A stretch of DNA of 29,377 bases from an uncultured Streptomyces sp. (GCA_946480485.1 CAMLJW010000007.1:1-29377), one strand, 5' to 3'; shown: positions 14,817 to 22,006, numbered from the stretch's first letter. Notes: a model not told the origin generated them from the sequence alone. Made by a program: numbers and translations.

Positions 14817-16147
14817 TGGCGGATGGCAAGGAGGAGGACGGACCGCAGCGGCCGCCGCGCTCTGACCGGTTTCAGCGTCTGGATGCCGAGTTGGGCCGGA
14901 TCGATGAGCAGCTGCGCGCTCTGGCCGCCGCCAAGGAACGGATTCAGGGTCTGTTGGACGCGGTGGTGGCCATCACCCGGGAGGTGGAGCTGCCCGCGGT
15001 GCTGCAGCGCATTGTGACCACCGCCATGGACTTGGTCGGCGCCCGCTACGGGGCGCTGGGAGTTCTTGACGAGTCCGGCGAGTATCTGGCGCAGTTCATG
15101 GCTACCGGACTGTCCGAGCAGGAACGCGCGGCTCTGGTCGAGGTGGGGTTTCCTCGCGGTCTGGGCGTGCTCGGACACCTGATCCGCCACCCCGAACCCG
15201 TGCGGATCGACGACATCTCCTCTCACCCGGCCTCGGTCGGGTTCCCGCCCGGTCACCTGCGCCTGCGCACCCTGCTGGGCGTGGCCATCAGCGTCCGCGG
15301 GGAGATCTACGGCGACCTCTATCTCTCCGAACGACGCGACGGGCAGCCCTTCGACATCCACGACGAGGGCATCGTCGTCGCCCTGGCCGCCGCCGCCGGT
15401 ATCGCGATCGAGAACGTCCGCCTCTTCGAACAGGTCCGTGCCGGATCCGAACAGTTCCAGCGGCGTTTGCTGCCGACGCTGCCCGACATGCGGCCCTTCG
15501 ACGCCGCCGTGTTCTACCGGCCCGCCGCCGAACCCCACCACTTGGGCGGCGACTGGTACGACGCCATCCTCCTTCCGGACGGCGCGGTGGCGGTCGTCAT
15601 CGGCGACGTGGTCGGTCACGATCTGCATGCCGCCGCCGCCATGGCCTCCACCCGTCACATGCTGCGCGCCCTGCTGTTCACCCTGCGTACTCCGCCCAGC
15701 GCGGTCCTCGCCCAGCTCGATCGCACCCTGCAAGCCATTACCGACAACCCTGTCACCACCACCAGCCTGGCGCGCATCGAACCCGCGGGGGCTGCCTGGA
15801 GGCTGCACTGGAGTATCGCGGGCCACGTCCCCCCACTGCTGATCACCCCCGGTGGTCGAGCGGAATACCTGTTCAGGGAGCCCGGACTACCACTGAACGT
15901 CGACAGCGGGCAGCCCCGCCCCGACCACACCCACCACCTGCCCCCGGCTGCCACCGTGGTCTTCTTCACCGACGGCCTCATCGAACACCCCGACCACCCC
16001 ATCGACGAGAGCCTGGACGAACTCGCCGAGCTCGCCACCACCAACGCAGCCCTGCCGCTGCAGGACTTCGTGCAGGCCCTGGCCGACCACCACCCCAGCG
16101 ACGGGCACGACGACATGGCCATCCTCGCCCTGCGCACCCCGCACTGA
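14813..16147 (+). CDS. GAF-domain PP2C (SpoIIE-type) protein phosphatase
   Basis: The 444-residue product has a short coiled coil (about 20-50), a GAF sensor domain (about 55-205) and a SpoIIE-like PP2C phosphatase domain (about 225-442). Metal-site motifs are present: GGDWYD (245-250), GDVVGHD (264-270), TDGLIE (386-391) and GHDDMA (431-436). Such proteins dephosphorylate anti-anti-sigma factors and so control alternative sigma factors in Streptomyces. The partner STAS protein is not in this window. There is no kinase domain. The start is GTG at 14813 or ATG at 14816, both overlapping the istB stop, so translation is probably coupled to istB. No separate ribosome site is clear. It lies within the island that splits the NUDIX gene. 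Confidence 0.9.
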   Translation: MMADGKEEDGPQRPPRSDRFQRLDAELGRIDEQLRALAAAKERIQGLLDAVVAITREVELPAVLQRIVTTAMDLVGARYGALGVLDESGEYLAQFMATGLSEQERAALVEVGFPRGLGVLGHLIRHPEPVRIDDISSHPASVGFPPGHLRLRTLLGVAISVRGEIYGDLYLSERRDGQPFDIHDEGIVVALAAAAGIAIENVRLFEQVRAGSEQFQRRLLPTLPDMRPFDAAVFYRPAAEPHHLGGDWYDAILLPDGAVAVVIGDVVGHDLHAAAAMASTRHMLRALLFTLRTPPSAVLAQLDRTLQAITDNPVTTTSLARIEPAGAAWRLHWSIAGHVPPLLITPGGRAEYLFREPGLPLNVDSGQPRPDHTHHLPPAATVVFFTDGLIEHPDHPIDESLDELAELATTNAALPLQDFVQALADHHPSDGHDDMAILALRTPH

Positions 16148-16185
16148 AGCCGCACAGGCCCAGCGCTATGGCCGGCGCGGAACCG

Positions 16186-16202
16186 CCAGGGCGCGGCCCT
16201 GG
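16186..16202 (+). terminator. Short hairpin between phosphatase and MASE1 genes
   Basis: CCAGGGC and GCCCTGG pair around GCG, 39 nt after the phosphatase stop. It is a short stem that may weakly end the istB-phosphatase transcript or be incidental. Confidence 0.35.
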
Positions 16203-16253
16203 GCGATCACCCCCAAGCCATCCCGGCAGAGACATTGCAGAAAGGTCGCGCAG

Positions 16254-16334
16254 ATGAGTGGTGGCGTGGTGGATCCGGCAGGTGCGGCGGACGAGGAACG
16301 ACTGGGCAAGGCCGAGGGGAAGCCTTCCCGATGA
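16254..16334 (+). CDS. 26-residue mini-ORF coupled to the MASE1 gene
   Basis: The frame encodes MSGGVVDPAGAADEERLGKA and ends EGKPSR. AGAAAGG lies about 9 nt before the ATG at 16254, and its TGA overlaps the ATG of the MASE1 gene (ATGA at 16331-16334). This is the layout of a translationally coupled leader cistron. The MASE1 start itself has only a distant purine-rich site. The peptide is not recognised. It may regulate expression of the membrane protein or simply deliver ribosomes to it. Confidence 0.45.
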   Translation: MSGGVVDPAGAADEERLGKAEGKPSR

Positions 16335-17344
16335 CTGGTGCGAACCGCGGCAAGCTCCGGCGTGCCGGCATGACAGCCCTGCAGATCGGTGCCGTCGCCG
16401 CGCTGTACTACGCCTTGGGCAGGCTGGGGTTGCTCCAGCAGCTGGTGCGCGGCCAGGTCACACCGCTGTGGCCCCCGACCGGCATCGCACTGGCCAGCCT
16501 GCTCCTGATCGGCCCGCGCATCTGGCCCGGGATCGCTCTCGGCGCCTTGCTGGTCAACGTCCCACTCGGGCCATCGACCACCGCCGTTCTCGCGATCACG
16601 ACCGGCAACACCCTCGCGCCCCTGTGCTCCTACGCGCTCCTTCGGCGCACCGGGTTCCACACCTGGATGAACCGCTTCCAGGACGCGCTCGCGCTGGTCT
16701 TCCTCGGAGCGTTCACCGGCACGCTCATCAGCGCGACGGTGGGCAGCAGCACCCTGCTCCTCGCCCATGCTCTGCACGCCGGCGGGTTCTGGCCTACATG
16801 GTGGGTCTGGTGGACCGGCGACGCGATGGGCGTTCTGCTGGTCACCCCACTGCTGCTCGTGCTCCGCTCGGCACGCTGGCCGAAGGACACACCACCATCC
16901 CGGTGGGGGGAGGGATCCCTGCTTGCGGCGGCCACCATCGGCGTCGCTCTCCTCGAAACCGCCCCCGTACCGCTGACCTTCCTTGCCTTCCCACTGCTGA
17001 CCTGGGCGGCCTTCCGCTTCCAGCGCGCCGGAGCCGCCCCTTGCGCGCTGGCCGTCTCGACCTTTGTGATCGTCGCCGCCACCCGCGGGACAGGCCCATT
17101 CGCCGGTCACACCCTGCTCACCAAGATGATCTCACTGCAGGCATTCAACGGTGCTGCCGCACTGACCGCGCTGCTGCTCGCCGCAGCCATCACCGAGCGA
17201 AACCAGACCCAGGCAGAGATCGAGCAGGTCTGCAGGCGGCTTTCCGAGATGGTGGCAAGAACCGCGCGGGACCTCGGCGGCCCATCAGCACTTCCCGACG
17301 GCGACGAGCAGGAAGAAAACGGCGGACCCACTCGGCCGTCGTGA
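16331..17344 (+). CDS. MASE1-domain integral membrane sensor protein
   Basis: The 337-residue product is almost entirely a MASE1 domain: about eight hydrophobic helices between residues 10 and 290, with the family hallmark TPLWPPTGIALASLLLIGPRIWPGIALGALLVN cut here as TPLWPPTGIALASL near residue 42 and WPGIALGALLVN near residue 58, plus WWTGDAMGVLLVTPLLL. A short charged coiled tail (about 295-337) follows. There is no kinase, GGDEF or phosphatase domain attached, although MASE1 usually heads such proteins. The GAF-PP2C phosphatase directly upstream may be the separate output partner (inference). I chose the ATG at 16331, which overlaps the mini-ORF stop; the longer frame from 16235 adds a Gly/Arg-rich stretch without homology. 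Confidence 0.85.
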   Translation: MTGANRGKLRRAGMTALQIGAVAALYYALGRLGLLQQLVRGQVTPLWPPTGIALASLLLIGPRIWPGIALGALLVNVPLGPSTTAVLAITTGNTLAPLCSYALLRRTGFHTWMNRFQDALALVFLGAFTGTLISATVGSSTLLLAHALHAGGFWPTWWVWWTGDAMGVLLVTPLLLVLRSARWPKDTPPSRWGEGSLLAAATIGVALLETAPVPLTFLAFPLLTWAAFRFQRAGAAPCALAVSTFVIVAATRGTGPFAGHTLLTKMISLQAFNGAAALTALLLAAAITERNQTQAEIEQVCRRLSEMVARTARDLGGPSALPDGDEQEENGGPTRPS

Positions 17345-17494
17345 TCAATCGACAGCACAGTCGTGTACGGGCAACGGCCCTCATCCACAGTGTGTCCCGG
17401 CCAGGCCCCATGCCGTCGAAAGACGCCACGAGAGACGGCGCAGGCAGAGAAGACCCGGATCCGCCGAACCACGCCTGTCAAGGCCCACAGTGCG

Positions 17495-17614
17495 TTATCT
17501 GTTCGGCGCTGAAGCAGAATGCGCCCCTCGCACCGTGACGACGGCTGAAGCAGCGACTACAAGGCTGTTCGGCTTCGGCGCATTCGGATCGTCGTCATAC
17601 TCGGTCCGTGCCAT
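17495..17614 (-). pseudogene. NUDIX hydrolase, N-terminal fragment of the split gene
   Basis: From ATG 17614 the frame reads [20 protein letters not shown] then AASAVVT, the conserved first 27 residues of the same NUDIX hydrolase whose C-terminal half lies at 13051-13361. At codon 27 (base 17534) homology ends; the frame continues with 12 unrelated codons into the island to a TAA at 17495. About 50 codons of the original gene, including the NUDIX box, are in neither fragment. The hexamer CCGTGA occurs at both break points (13355-13360 and 17533-17538). Confidence 0.75.
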
Positions 17615-17778
17615 GGATCAGCCTTCCCGTACGGGCGTAGCTGTGTCGCACACGACGTTGAAGCTCTCGGCGTGCGGTTCGGGAGCCCCCACTCGCGCAC
17701 GACCCGCACAGCGTCGGCGACGTACTCACCCCCGTGCTCGCCGCCACCCAGTGGCGTCACGGAGAAGGCGACGATCAC
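17557..17778 (-). pseudogene. MTH1187-family thiamine-binding protein, truncated
   Basis: From GTG 17778 the frame reads [20 protein letters not shown] then [16 protein letters not shown], the first 36 residues of an MTH1187/YqgV-type protein, a small fold that binds thiamine in characterised relatives. After codon 36 (base 17671) homology is lost; about 65 further residues are expected. The frame runs on to 17557 without similarity. A different frame beyond the break ends in [16 protein letters not shown] just before the NUDIX ATG and may be the tail of another deleted gene. The GTG overlaps the stop of DUF3817 copy 2 (GTGA), showing these genes were once one operon. Confidence 0.65.
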
Positions 17779-18119
17779 GCGTTGACGACTCCTTCCTTGC
17801 GGGCGCGGGACGCGATCACTGCGTCCTCGGACTCACGCTTGAGCCTGCGCTCCGCGAGGAAGCCGCCGCCCGGCAGGACGGAGAGGACGAAGTAGAGAGC
17901 GGCCGTCTTCAGCGACCACTTGGTGCGGTTCCAGGCGTCGGCCCAGAAGAGCACGTACAGGATGAAGAGGACGCCGTGGACCGCGCCCATCACGGGCACC
18001 GCGTTGAAATCCGTGGTCCGCTTCAGCACCGAGCAGACGAGCAGCAACAGGAACGAGATGGCCTCGGGGGCGGAGACCAGGCGGAGGCGGCGGATGGCGG
18101 AGGCGGTCTTGATGTCCAC
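17775..18119 (-). CDS. DUF3817 small membrane protein, copy 2
   Basis: This 114-residue protein has three hydrophobic segments (about 16-32, 42-62, 72-90). The DUF3817 pattern [22 protein letters not shown] is split here by a few residues from [13 protein letters not shown] near residue 87. A basic/acidic tail ends EGVVNA. AAGGTGA lies about 4 nt before the GTG at 18119. It heads a minus-strand operon whose next members (MTH1187 and NUDIX genes) are broken. Diverges from the AIM24 operon. It is a paralogue of the protein at 11823-12161; no function is known. Confidence 0.87.
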   Translation of the reverse strand: MDIKTASAIRRLRLVSAPEAISFLLLLVCSVLKRTTDFNAVPVMGAVHGVLFILYVLFWADAWNRTKWSLKTAALYFVLSVLPGGGFLAERRLKRESEDAVIASRARKEGVVNA

Positions 18120-18262
18120 GAGTCACCTTCGGTGGCAGAGGCGGTAGGGGGTTCGAACGCTTTGTGAACGTACGCACAAGCGCTGCCCATTGTGGCACCT
18201 GGCGTCCGCCCTCCTCGGCCGGGGGTCGGGGTCCGTTCAAGGCCGGATCATCCCAGGGGACC

Positions 18263-18298
18263 TGTCCGTGACCACGCCCGGCGGTTACCTTCACACCG
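18263..18298 (+). promoter_or_regulatory. Promoter of the AIM24 operon (leaderless)
   Basis: A TACCTT -10 (18286-18291) lies 6 nt before the GTG at 18298. TGTCCG at 18263-18268 stands at the -35 with a 17-bp spacer and is a poor match. No ribosome site precedes the start. Confidence 0.45.
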
Positions 18299-18936
18299 TG
18301 GCGATGTTCCGACTCCAAGGCAGCAAGGTGCTGGCCGTCGACATGACCGGCGAGGCCGTGAAGGCGAAGAACGGCTCGATGGTGGCGTACGACGGACAGA
18401 TGGCCTTCAAGAAGATGAGCGGCGGCGGGGAGGGGATACGGGGCATGGTGACCCGGCGCCTCACCGGTGAGCAGATGACCCTGATGGAGGTGAAAGGGCA
18501 CGGGACCTGCTGGTTCGCGGACCGGGCCAGCGAGATCAACCTTGTGCGGTTGCAGGGCGACAAGCTCTACGTCGAGTCGAGCAATCTGCTCGCGACGGAC
18601 GCAGGGCTGCACACGGGTACGGCCTTCACGGGGCTGCGCGGCGCCTCGCAGGGCAACGGGCTCTTCACGACGACCATCGAGGGCCACGGCCAGGCGGCGA
18701 TCATGTCCGACGGGCCGGCGGTGATCCTGCGGGTCAGCTCGCAGTACCCGCTGACGGTCGACCCGGGGGCGTACATCGCGCACCAGGGCGATCTGCGGCA
18801 GTCCTTCCAGTCCGGCGTGACGTTCCGCACATACGTGGGCGAGGGCGGTGGCGAGGCCTTCCAGATCCGCTTCGAGGGCGACGGGCTGGTCTACGTACAG
18901 CCCAGCGAGCGCAACACGATCGCAGGGGAGGTCTGA
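18298..18936 (+). CDS. AIM24-family protein 1
   Basis: The 212-residue product is an AIM24-family beta-rich domain. It shows the repeating family pattern: GSMVAYDGQMAFKKM, MTLMEVKGHGTCWFAD, LYVESSNLLATDAGL, GNGLFTTTIEGHGQAAIM and VDPGAYIAHQGDL. Cellular function in bacteria is unknown; yeast Aim24 is mitochondrial and affects inner-membrane organisation. No signal peptide or membrane segment is seen, so it should be cytoplasmic. I chose GTG 18298 because it meets a -10 for leaderless transcription; ATG 18304 (MFRLQGSK) is an alternative. Its TGA overlaps the ATG of the second gene (TGATG). Confidence 0.88.
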   Translation: MAMFRLQGSKVLAVDMTGEAVKAKNGSMVAYDGQMAFKKMSGGGEGIRGMVTRRLTGEQMTLMEVKGHGTCWFADRASEINLVRLQGDKLYVESSNLLATDAGLHTGTAFTGLRGASQGNGLFTTTIEGHGQAAIMSDGPAVILRVSSQYPLTVDPGAYIAHQGDLRQSFQSGVTFRTYVGEGGGEAFQIRFEGDGLVYVQPSERNTIAGEV

Positions 18937-19586
18937 TGCCCTTCCGCGAGGTCAACTCGAAGATGATCGAGGCCACGGTCGCACCGGGTCAGCGGCTGTT
19001 CAGCCAGCGCGGCGCGATGCTCGCCTACCGGGGCGAGGTCTCCTTCACCCCCAACTCGCAGGGCGGCCAGGGCGGGATCATGTCGATGATCGGCCGCCGG
19101 GTCGCGAACGAGGCGACACCGCTGATGACCGTGGAGGGCTCCGGCACGGTCCTGTTCGGGCACGGCGGCCACCACATCCAGGTGATCAACCTCACCGGCG
19201 ACACCTTGTGCGTGGAGGCGGACCGGCTGCTGGCCTTCGACGGCACTCTTGAGCAGGGCACGATGTTCATGGGCTCGCAGGGCGGGGTCATGGGCATGGT
19301 CCGGGGGCAGGTCACCGGGCAGGGACTGTTCACGACGACCCTCACGGGTCACGGCGCGGTCGCCGTCATGGCGCACGGCGGAGTCATCGAGGTGCCGATC
19401 ACCCCGCGGCGCCCCGTCCATGTGGACCCGCAGGCGTACGTGGCACACCACGGTGACGTACGCAACAAGCTGTCCGCCGCGCTCGGCTGGCGCGACATGG
19501 TGGGCCGCGGCTCGGGCGAGGCGTTCCAGCTGGAGCTGAGCGGCGACGGCGCGGTGTACGTCCAGGCCTCGGAGGAGAAGCTGTGA
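18936..19586 (+). CDS. AIM24-family protein 2
   Basis: The 216-residue product is the second of three tandem AIM24 paralogues. Family motifs are KMIEATVAPGQRLFSQRGAM (cut), LAYRGEVSF, MTVEGSGTVLFG, LCVEADRLLAFDGTLEQG, GQGLFTTTLTGHGAVAVM, VDPQAYVAHHGDV and GEAFQLELSGDGAVYVQ. It is closest in layout to protein 1, with the same GLFTTT(I/L).GHG and VDP.AY(I/V)AH.GD elements. Start and stop overlap both neighbours (1 bp and 4 bp), so the three are probably made in fixed ratio and may assemble together (inference). No membrane segment is seen. Confidence 0.9.
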   Translation: MPFREVNSKMIEATVAPGQRLFSQRGAMLAYRGEVSFTPNSQGGQGGIMSMIGRRVANEATPLMTVEGSGTVLFGHGGHHIQVINLTGDTLCVEADRLLAFDGTLEQGTMFMGSQGGVMGMVRGQVTGQGLFTTTLTGHGAVAVMAHGGVIEVPITPRRPVHVDPQAYVAHHGDVRNKLSAALGWRDMVGRGSGEAFQLELSGDGAVYVQASEEKL

Positions 19587-20389
19587 CCGCCTACCCGGGT
19601 TCGGGCCCCGTGATCCACGATCCGATGACGCTCCCGTCGGACGACAACGTCAACAGCTACACCTTCTGCGTGGAGCTCAAGGGGAGCGAGTGGTTCCTGC
19701 AGAAGGGCAAGATGGTCGCCTACTACGGCTCGATGGAGTTCAACGGCATCGGGCACGGCCGCCTCGACCGTCTGGTGCGTACGTCGTTCCATTCGCCGCT
19801 GCACGCGAGCGACTGGGTCGTGGCCTCCGGCTCGGGCAAGATGCTGCTCGCCGACCGGGCCTTCGACGTGAACTCCTACGACCTGGACGAGGGCAACCTG
19901 ACCATTCGCTCGGGCAACCTTCTGGCTTTTCAGCCAAGTCTCGCGCTCAAGCAGTCGATCGTGCCGGGCTTTCTGACGCTGATCGGGACGGGCAGGTTCG
20001 TGGCCGCATCGAACGGGCCGGTGGTGTTCATGGAGCCGCCGATCCGAGTCGACCCGCAGGCCCTGGTCGGCTGGGCCGACTGCCCGTCCCCGTGCCATCA
20101 CTACGACCACGGCTACATGACGGGCGTCATGGGCGGTCTACGTGCGCTTACCGGGTTCGGCGGGGCATCCGGAGAGGAGCATCAGTTCGAGTTCGTGGGC
20201 GCCGGCACGGTGCTGCTGCAGTCCACCGAGACCCTGATGGCCGAGCAGGCCACGGGGGCGGCCCCGCAGCAGGCTGGGGTACCCGGTGGCGGCGCGGTGC
20301 CCGGCGGTCAGGGGCAGCGCTCCGGGCAATCCGGATCGCCGCGTCTTCCCGGACAGTTGGGCGACCTCCAGCGCCGCTTCGGGCTGTGA
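19583..20389 (+). CDS. AIM24-family protein 3 with Gly/Gln-rich tail
   Basis: The 268-residue product is the most divergent of the trio. The AIM24 core runs to about residue 225 (GKMVAYYGSMEFNGIG, DWVVASGSGKMLLAD, LTIRSGNLLAFQPSL, VDPQALVGWADCPSPCHHYD, HQFEFVGAGTVLLQSTE). About 40 residues of a Gly/Gln/Pro/Ala-rich tail follow, which the other two lack. The VDPQALVGWADCPSPCHHYD segment carries a CxxxCHH cluster that could bind a metal (inference); the paralogues have AHQGD or AHHGD there. The GTG start at 19583 overlaps the preceding stop (GTGA). Confidence 0.88.
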   Translation: MTAYPGSGPVIHDPMTLPSDDNVNSYTFCVELKGSEWFLQKGKMVAYYGSMEFNGIGHGRLDRLVRTSFHSPLHASDWVVASGSGKMLLADRAFDVNSYDLDEGNLTIRSGNLLAFQPSLALKQSIVPGFLTLIGTGRFVAASNGPVVFMEPPIRVDPQALVGWADCPSPCHHYDHGYMTGVMGGLRALTGFGGASGEEHQFEFVGAGTVLLQSTETLMAEQATGAAPQQAGVPGGGAVPGGQGQRSGQSGSPRLPGQLGDLQRRFGL

Positions 20390-20404
20390 GCGGTAGTCTG
20401 CGGA

Positions 20405-20436
20405 GTGTGACATCGAACGCCTGCGCACCGTCACAC
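20405..20436. repeat. Inverted repeat GTGTGAC ... GTCACAC after the AIM24 operon
   Basis: Perfect 7-bp arms (20405-20411 and 20430-20436) are separated by 18 nt. It lies 15 nt after the third AIM24 stop and about 45 bp before the absC start. It could end the AIM24 transcript or bind a regulator of absC. Confidence 0.4.
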
Positions 20437-20445
20437 GACTCTTAT

Positions 20446-20482
20446 AAGTTCACCTTTCAACTTCTTAGGTAGAATGCATTTA
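20446..20482 (+). promoter_or_regulatory. absC promoter (leaderless) with AT-rich inverted repeat
   Basis: TAGAAT (20470-20475) lies 6 nt before the absC ATG, predicting a leaderless message. AAGTT (20446-20450) and AACTT (20459-20463) form an inverted repeat over the -35 and spacer, in an unusually AT-rich stretch. MarR proteins often repress their own genes at such sites; autoregulation here is inferred. Confidence 0.5.
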
Positions 20483-20958
20483 TGGAGACCGAGAGGGCCA
20501 CACGCTGGCTGACCGATGCGGAGCAGTGCGCCTGGCGCACCCATCTGGAGGTCAACCGGCTGCTGACGTACCAGCTCGAAAGAGACCTCCAGCCGTACGG
20601 CCTGACGATGAACGACTACGAGATCCTGGTGAACCTCTCGGAGTCGAAGGGCATGCGGATGCGGATGAGCGACCTCGCCTCGGCGACGCTCCAGTCCAAG
20701 AGCCGCCTCTCGCACCAGATCACCCGTATGGAGAACGCGGACCTGGTGCGACGCGAGAGCTGCGAGTCGGACCGCCGTGGGCTGTTCGCCGTGCTCACGG
20801 ACCACGGCCTGGAGACGATGAGGAAGGTCGCGCCTCATCATGTGGCGTCTGTGCGGCGGCACTTCATCGATCTGCTCCCGCCCGAGGCACTGGAAGAGCT
20901 CCACAAGTCCCTGTCGCCGATCGGGGAGCACCTGCGGGGGCAGCGCGGGCGCCCCTGA
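20482..20958 (+). CDS. absC: AbsC-type MarR family regulator
   Basis: The 158-residue product is a MarR winged-helix protein: dimer helix WRTHLEVNRLLTYQLERDL, recognition region MSDLASATLQSKSRLSHQITRM, wing RRESCESDRRGLFAVLTDHG, and C-terminal helices to PIGEHLRGQ. Length and genomic place (beside AIM24 genes and meaB, 3.5 kb from scy) match S. coelicolor AbsC (SCO5405), which affects antibiotic production in a zinc-dependent way. Recognition is from memory of that protein. The single Cys (RESCESDRR) sits in the wing. It is the second MarR gene in the window and is only distantly similar to the one at 12248-12757. It converges on meaB across a 67-bp gap with a weak ACCCG/CGGGT hairpin. Confidence 0.85.
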   Translation: METERATRWLTDAEQCAWRTHLEVNRLLTYQLERDLQPYGLTMNDYEILVNLSESKGMRMRMSDLASATLQSKSRLSHQITRMENADLVRRESCESDRRGLFAVLTDHGLETMRKVAPHHVASVRRHFIDLLPPEALEELHKSLSPIGEHLRGQRGRP

Positions 20959-21025
20959 CGACCGGGAACTGGCACCACGGACCCGCGACACGGGTACCGA
21001 GCTCGGGCAGACGTGCGGAATTTTC

Positions 21026-22006
21026 TCAGGGAGCGGGCGCCGAGACGGGTGCCTGCGTCAGGCCCGCCACCAGTTCGTCGGCCGCCCGGTAGGGGTCGAG
21101 CTCGCCGGTCACGATGCGCTCCGCCAGCGCGCTCAGGCGGCGGTCGCCGTGCAGGTCGCCGATGCGTTCGCGCAGCGCCGTGACAGCGATCGTCTCCACC
21201 TCGTGGGCAGCGCGGGCGAGGCGCCGCTCGGCGAGCACGCCGTGCTCCTCCATCCAGGCGCGGTGCTTCTCCAGGGCCTCCAGGACCTCGTCGACGCCCT
21301 CGCCGCGCGAGGCCACCGTCTTCACGATGGGCGGCCGCCAGTCGCCGGGGCCGCGGGACTCCCCGAGGCCGAGCATGTGGTTGAGCTCGCGGGCGGTGGC
21401 GTCGGCACCGTCACGGTCGGCCTTGTTGACGACGTACACGTCGCCGATCTCCAGGATTCCGGCCTTGGCGGCCTGGATACCGTCGCCCATGCCGGGCGCG
21501 AGCAGCACCACGGACGTGTCCGCCTGCGAGGCGATCTCGACCTCGGACTGCCCGACGCCCACGGTCTCGACGAGGACGACGTCGCAACCGGCCGCGTCCA
21601 GCACGCGGATCGCCTGAGGGGCCGCCCAGGCGAGTCCGCCGAGATGGCCGCGGGTGGCCATGGACCTGATGTACACACCGGGGTCCAACGCGTGCTCCGA
21701 CATCCGTACGCGGTCACCGAGCAGCGCGCCGCCGGAAAACGGTGAGGACGGGTCGACGGCCAGCACCCCGACCCGCTTTCCCTGCCGCCGGTAGGCGGTC
21801 ACGAGCGCGGACGTGGACGTGGACTTGCCCACGCCCGGCGATCCCGTGATCCCCACGACGTACGCGTTCCCGGCGAGCGGTGCCAGGGCCGCCATGACCT
21901 GGCGGAGCTGCTCGGACGCCCCCTCCACCAGGGAGATCAGCCGCGCCACGGCACGCGGCCGGCCCTCCCTGGCCCGGGCCACCAGCGTGGAGACGTCGTC
22001 CTGCAT
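21026..22006 (-). CDS. meaB: MeaB/ArgK-type G-protein chaperone of B12-dependent mutases
   Basis: MeaB proteins use GTP to load and protect adenosylcobalamin in acyl-CoA mutases. The roughly 326-residue product has Walker A GITGSPGVGKSTSTSALV, VDPSSPFSGGALLGDRVRM, switch region VETVGVGQSEVEIASQAD and the guanine-specificity motif NKAD. It ends with the dimerisation helices (LHGDRRLSALAERIVTGELDPYRAADEL). GGAG lies 5 nt before the ATG at 22006; a GTG immediately before it at 22009 is the alternative. The partner could be IcmA/IcmB or methylmalonyl-CoA mutase. The neighbouring epimerase suggests the latter, the icmA gene 9 kb away the former. A thiolase gene lies 188 bp upstream in the same direction. 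Confidence 0.93.
   Translation of the reverse strand: MQDDVSTLVARAREGRPRAVARLISLVEGASEQLRQVMAALAPLAGNAYVVGITGSPGVGKSTSTSALVTAYRRQGKRVGVLAVDPSSPFSGGALLGDRVRMSEHALDPGVYIRSMATRGHLGGLAWAAPQAIRVLDAAGCDVVLVETVGVGQSEVEIASQADTSVVLLAPGMGDGIQAAKAGILEIGDVYVVNKADRDGADATARELNHMLGLGESRGPGDWRPPIVKTVASRGEGVDEVLEALEKHRAWMEEHGVLAERRLARAAHEVETIAVTALRERIGDLHGDRRLSALAERIVTGELDPYRAADELVAGLTQAPVSAPAP

Noticed and set aside
16258..17538. Open frame overlapping the MASE1 gene in another frame
   Set aside because: Its Arg/Pro/His-rich translation is typical of an out-of-frame read in high-GC DNA, while the MASE1 frame has membrane helices and family motifs.
13355..17538. CCGTGA at both island ends as a target-site duplication
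   Set aside because: A true duplication would leave the NUDIX gene complete once the island is removed, but about 50 codons are missing. Microhomology at a deletion-insertion fits better.
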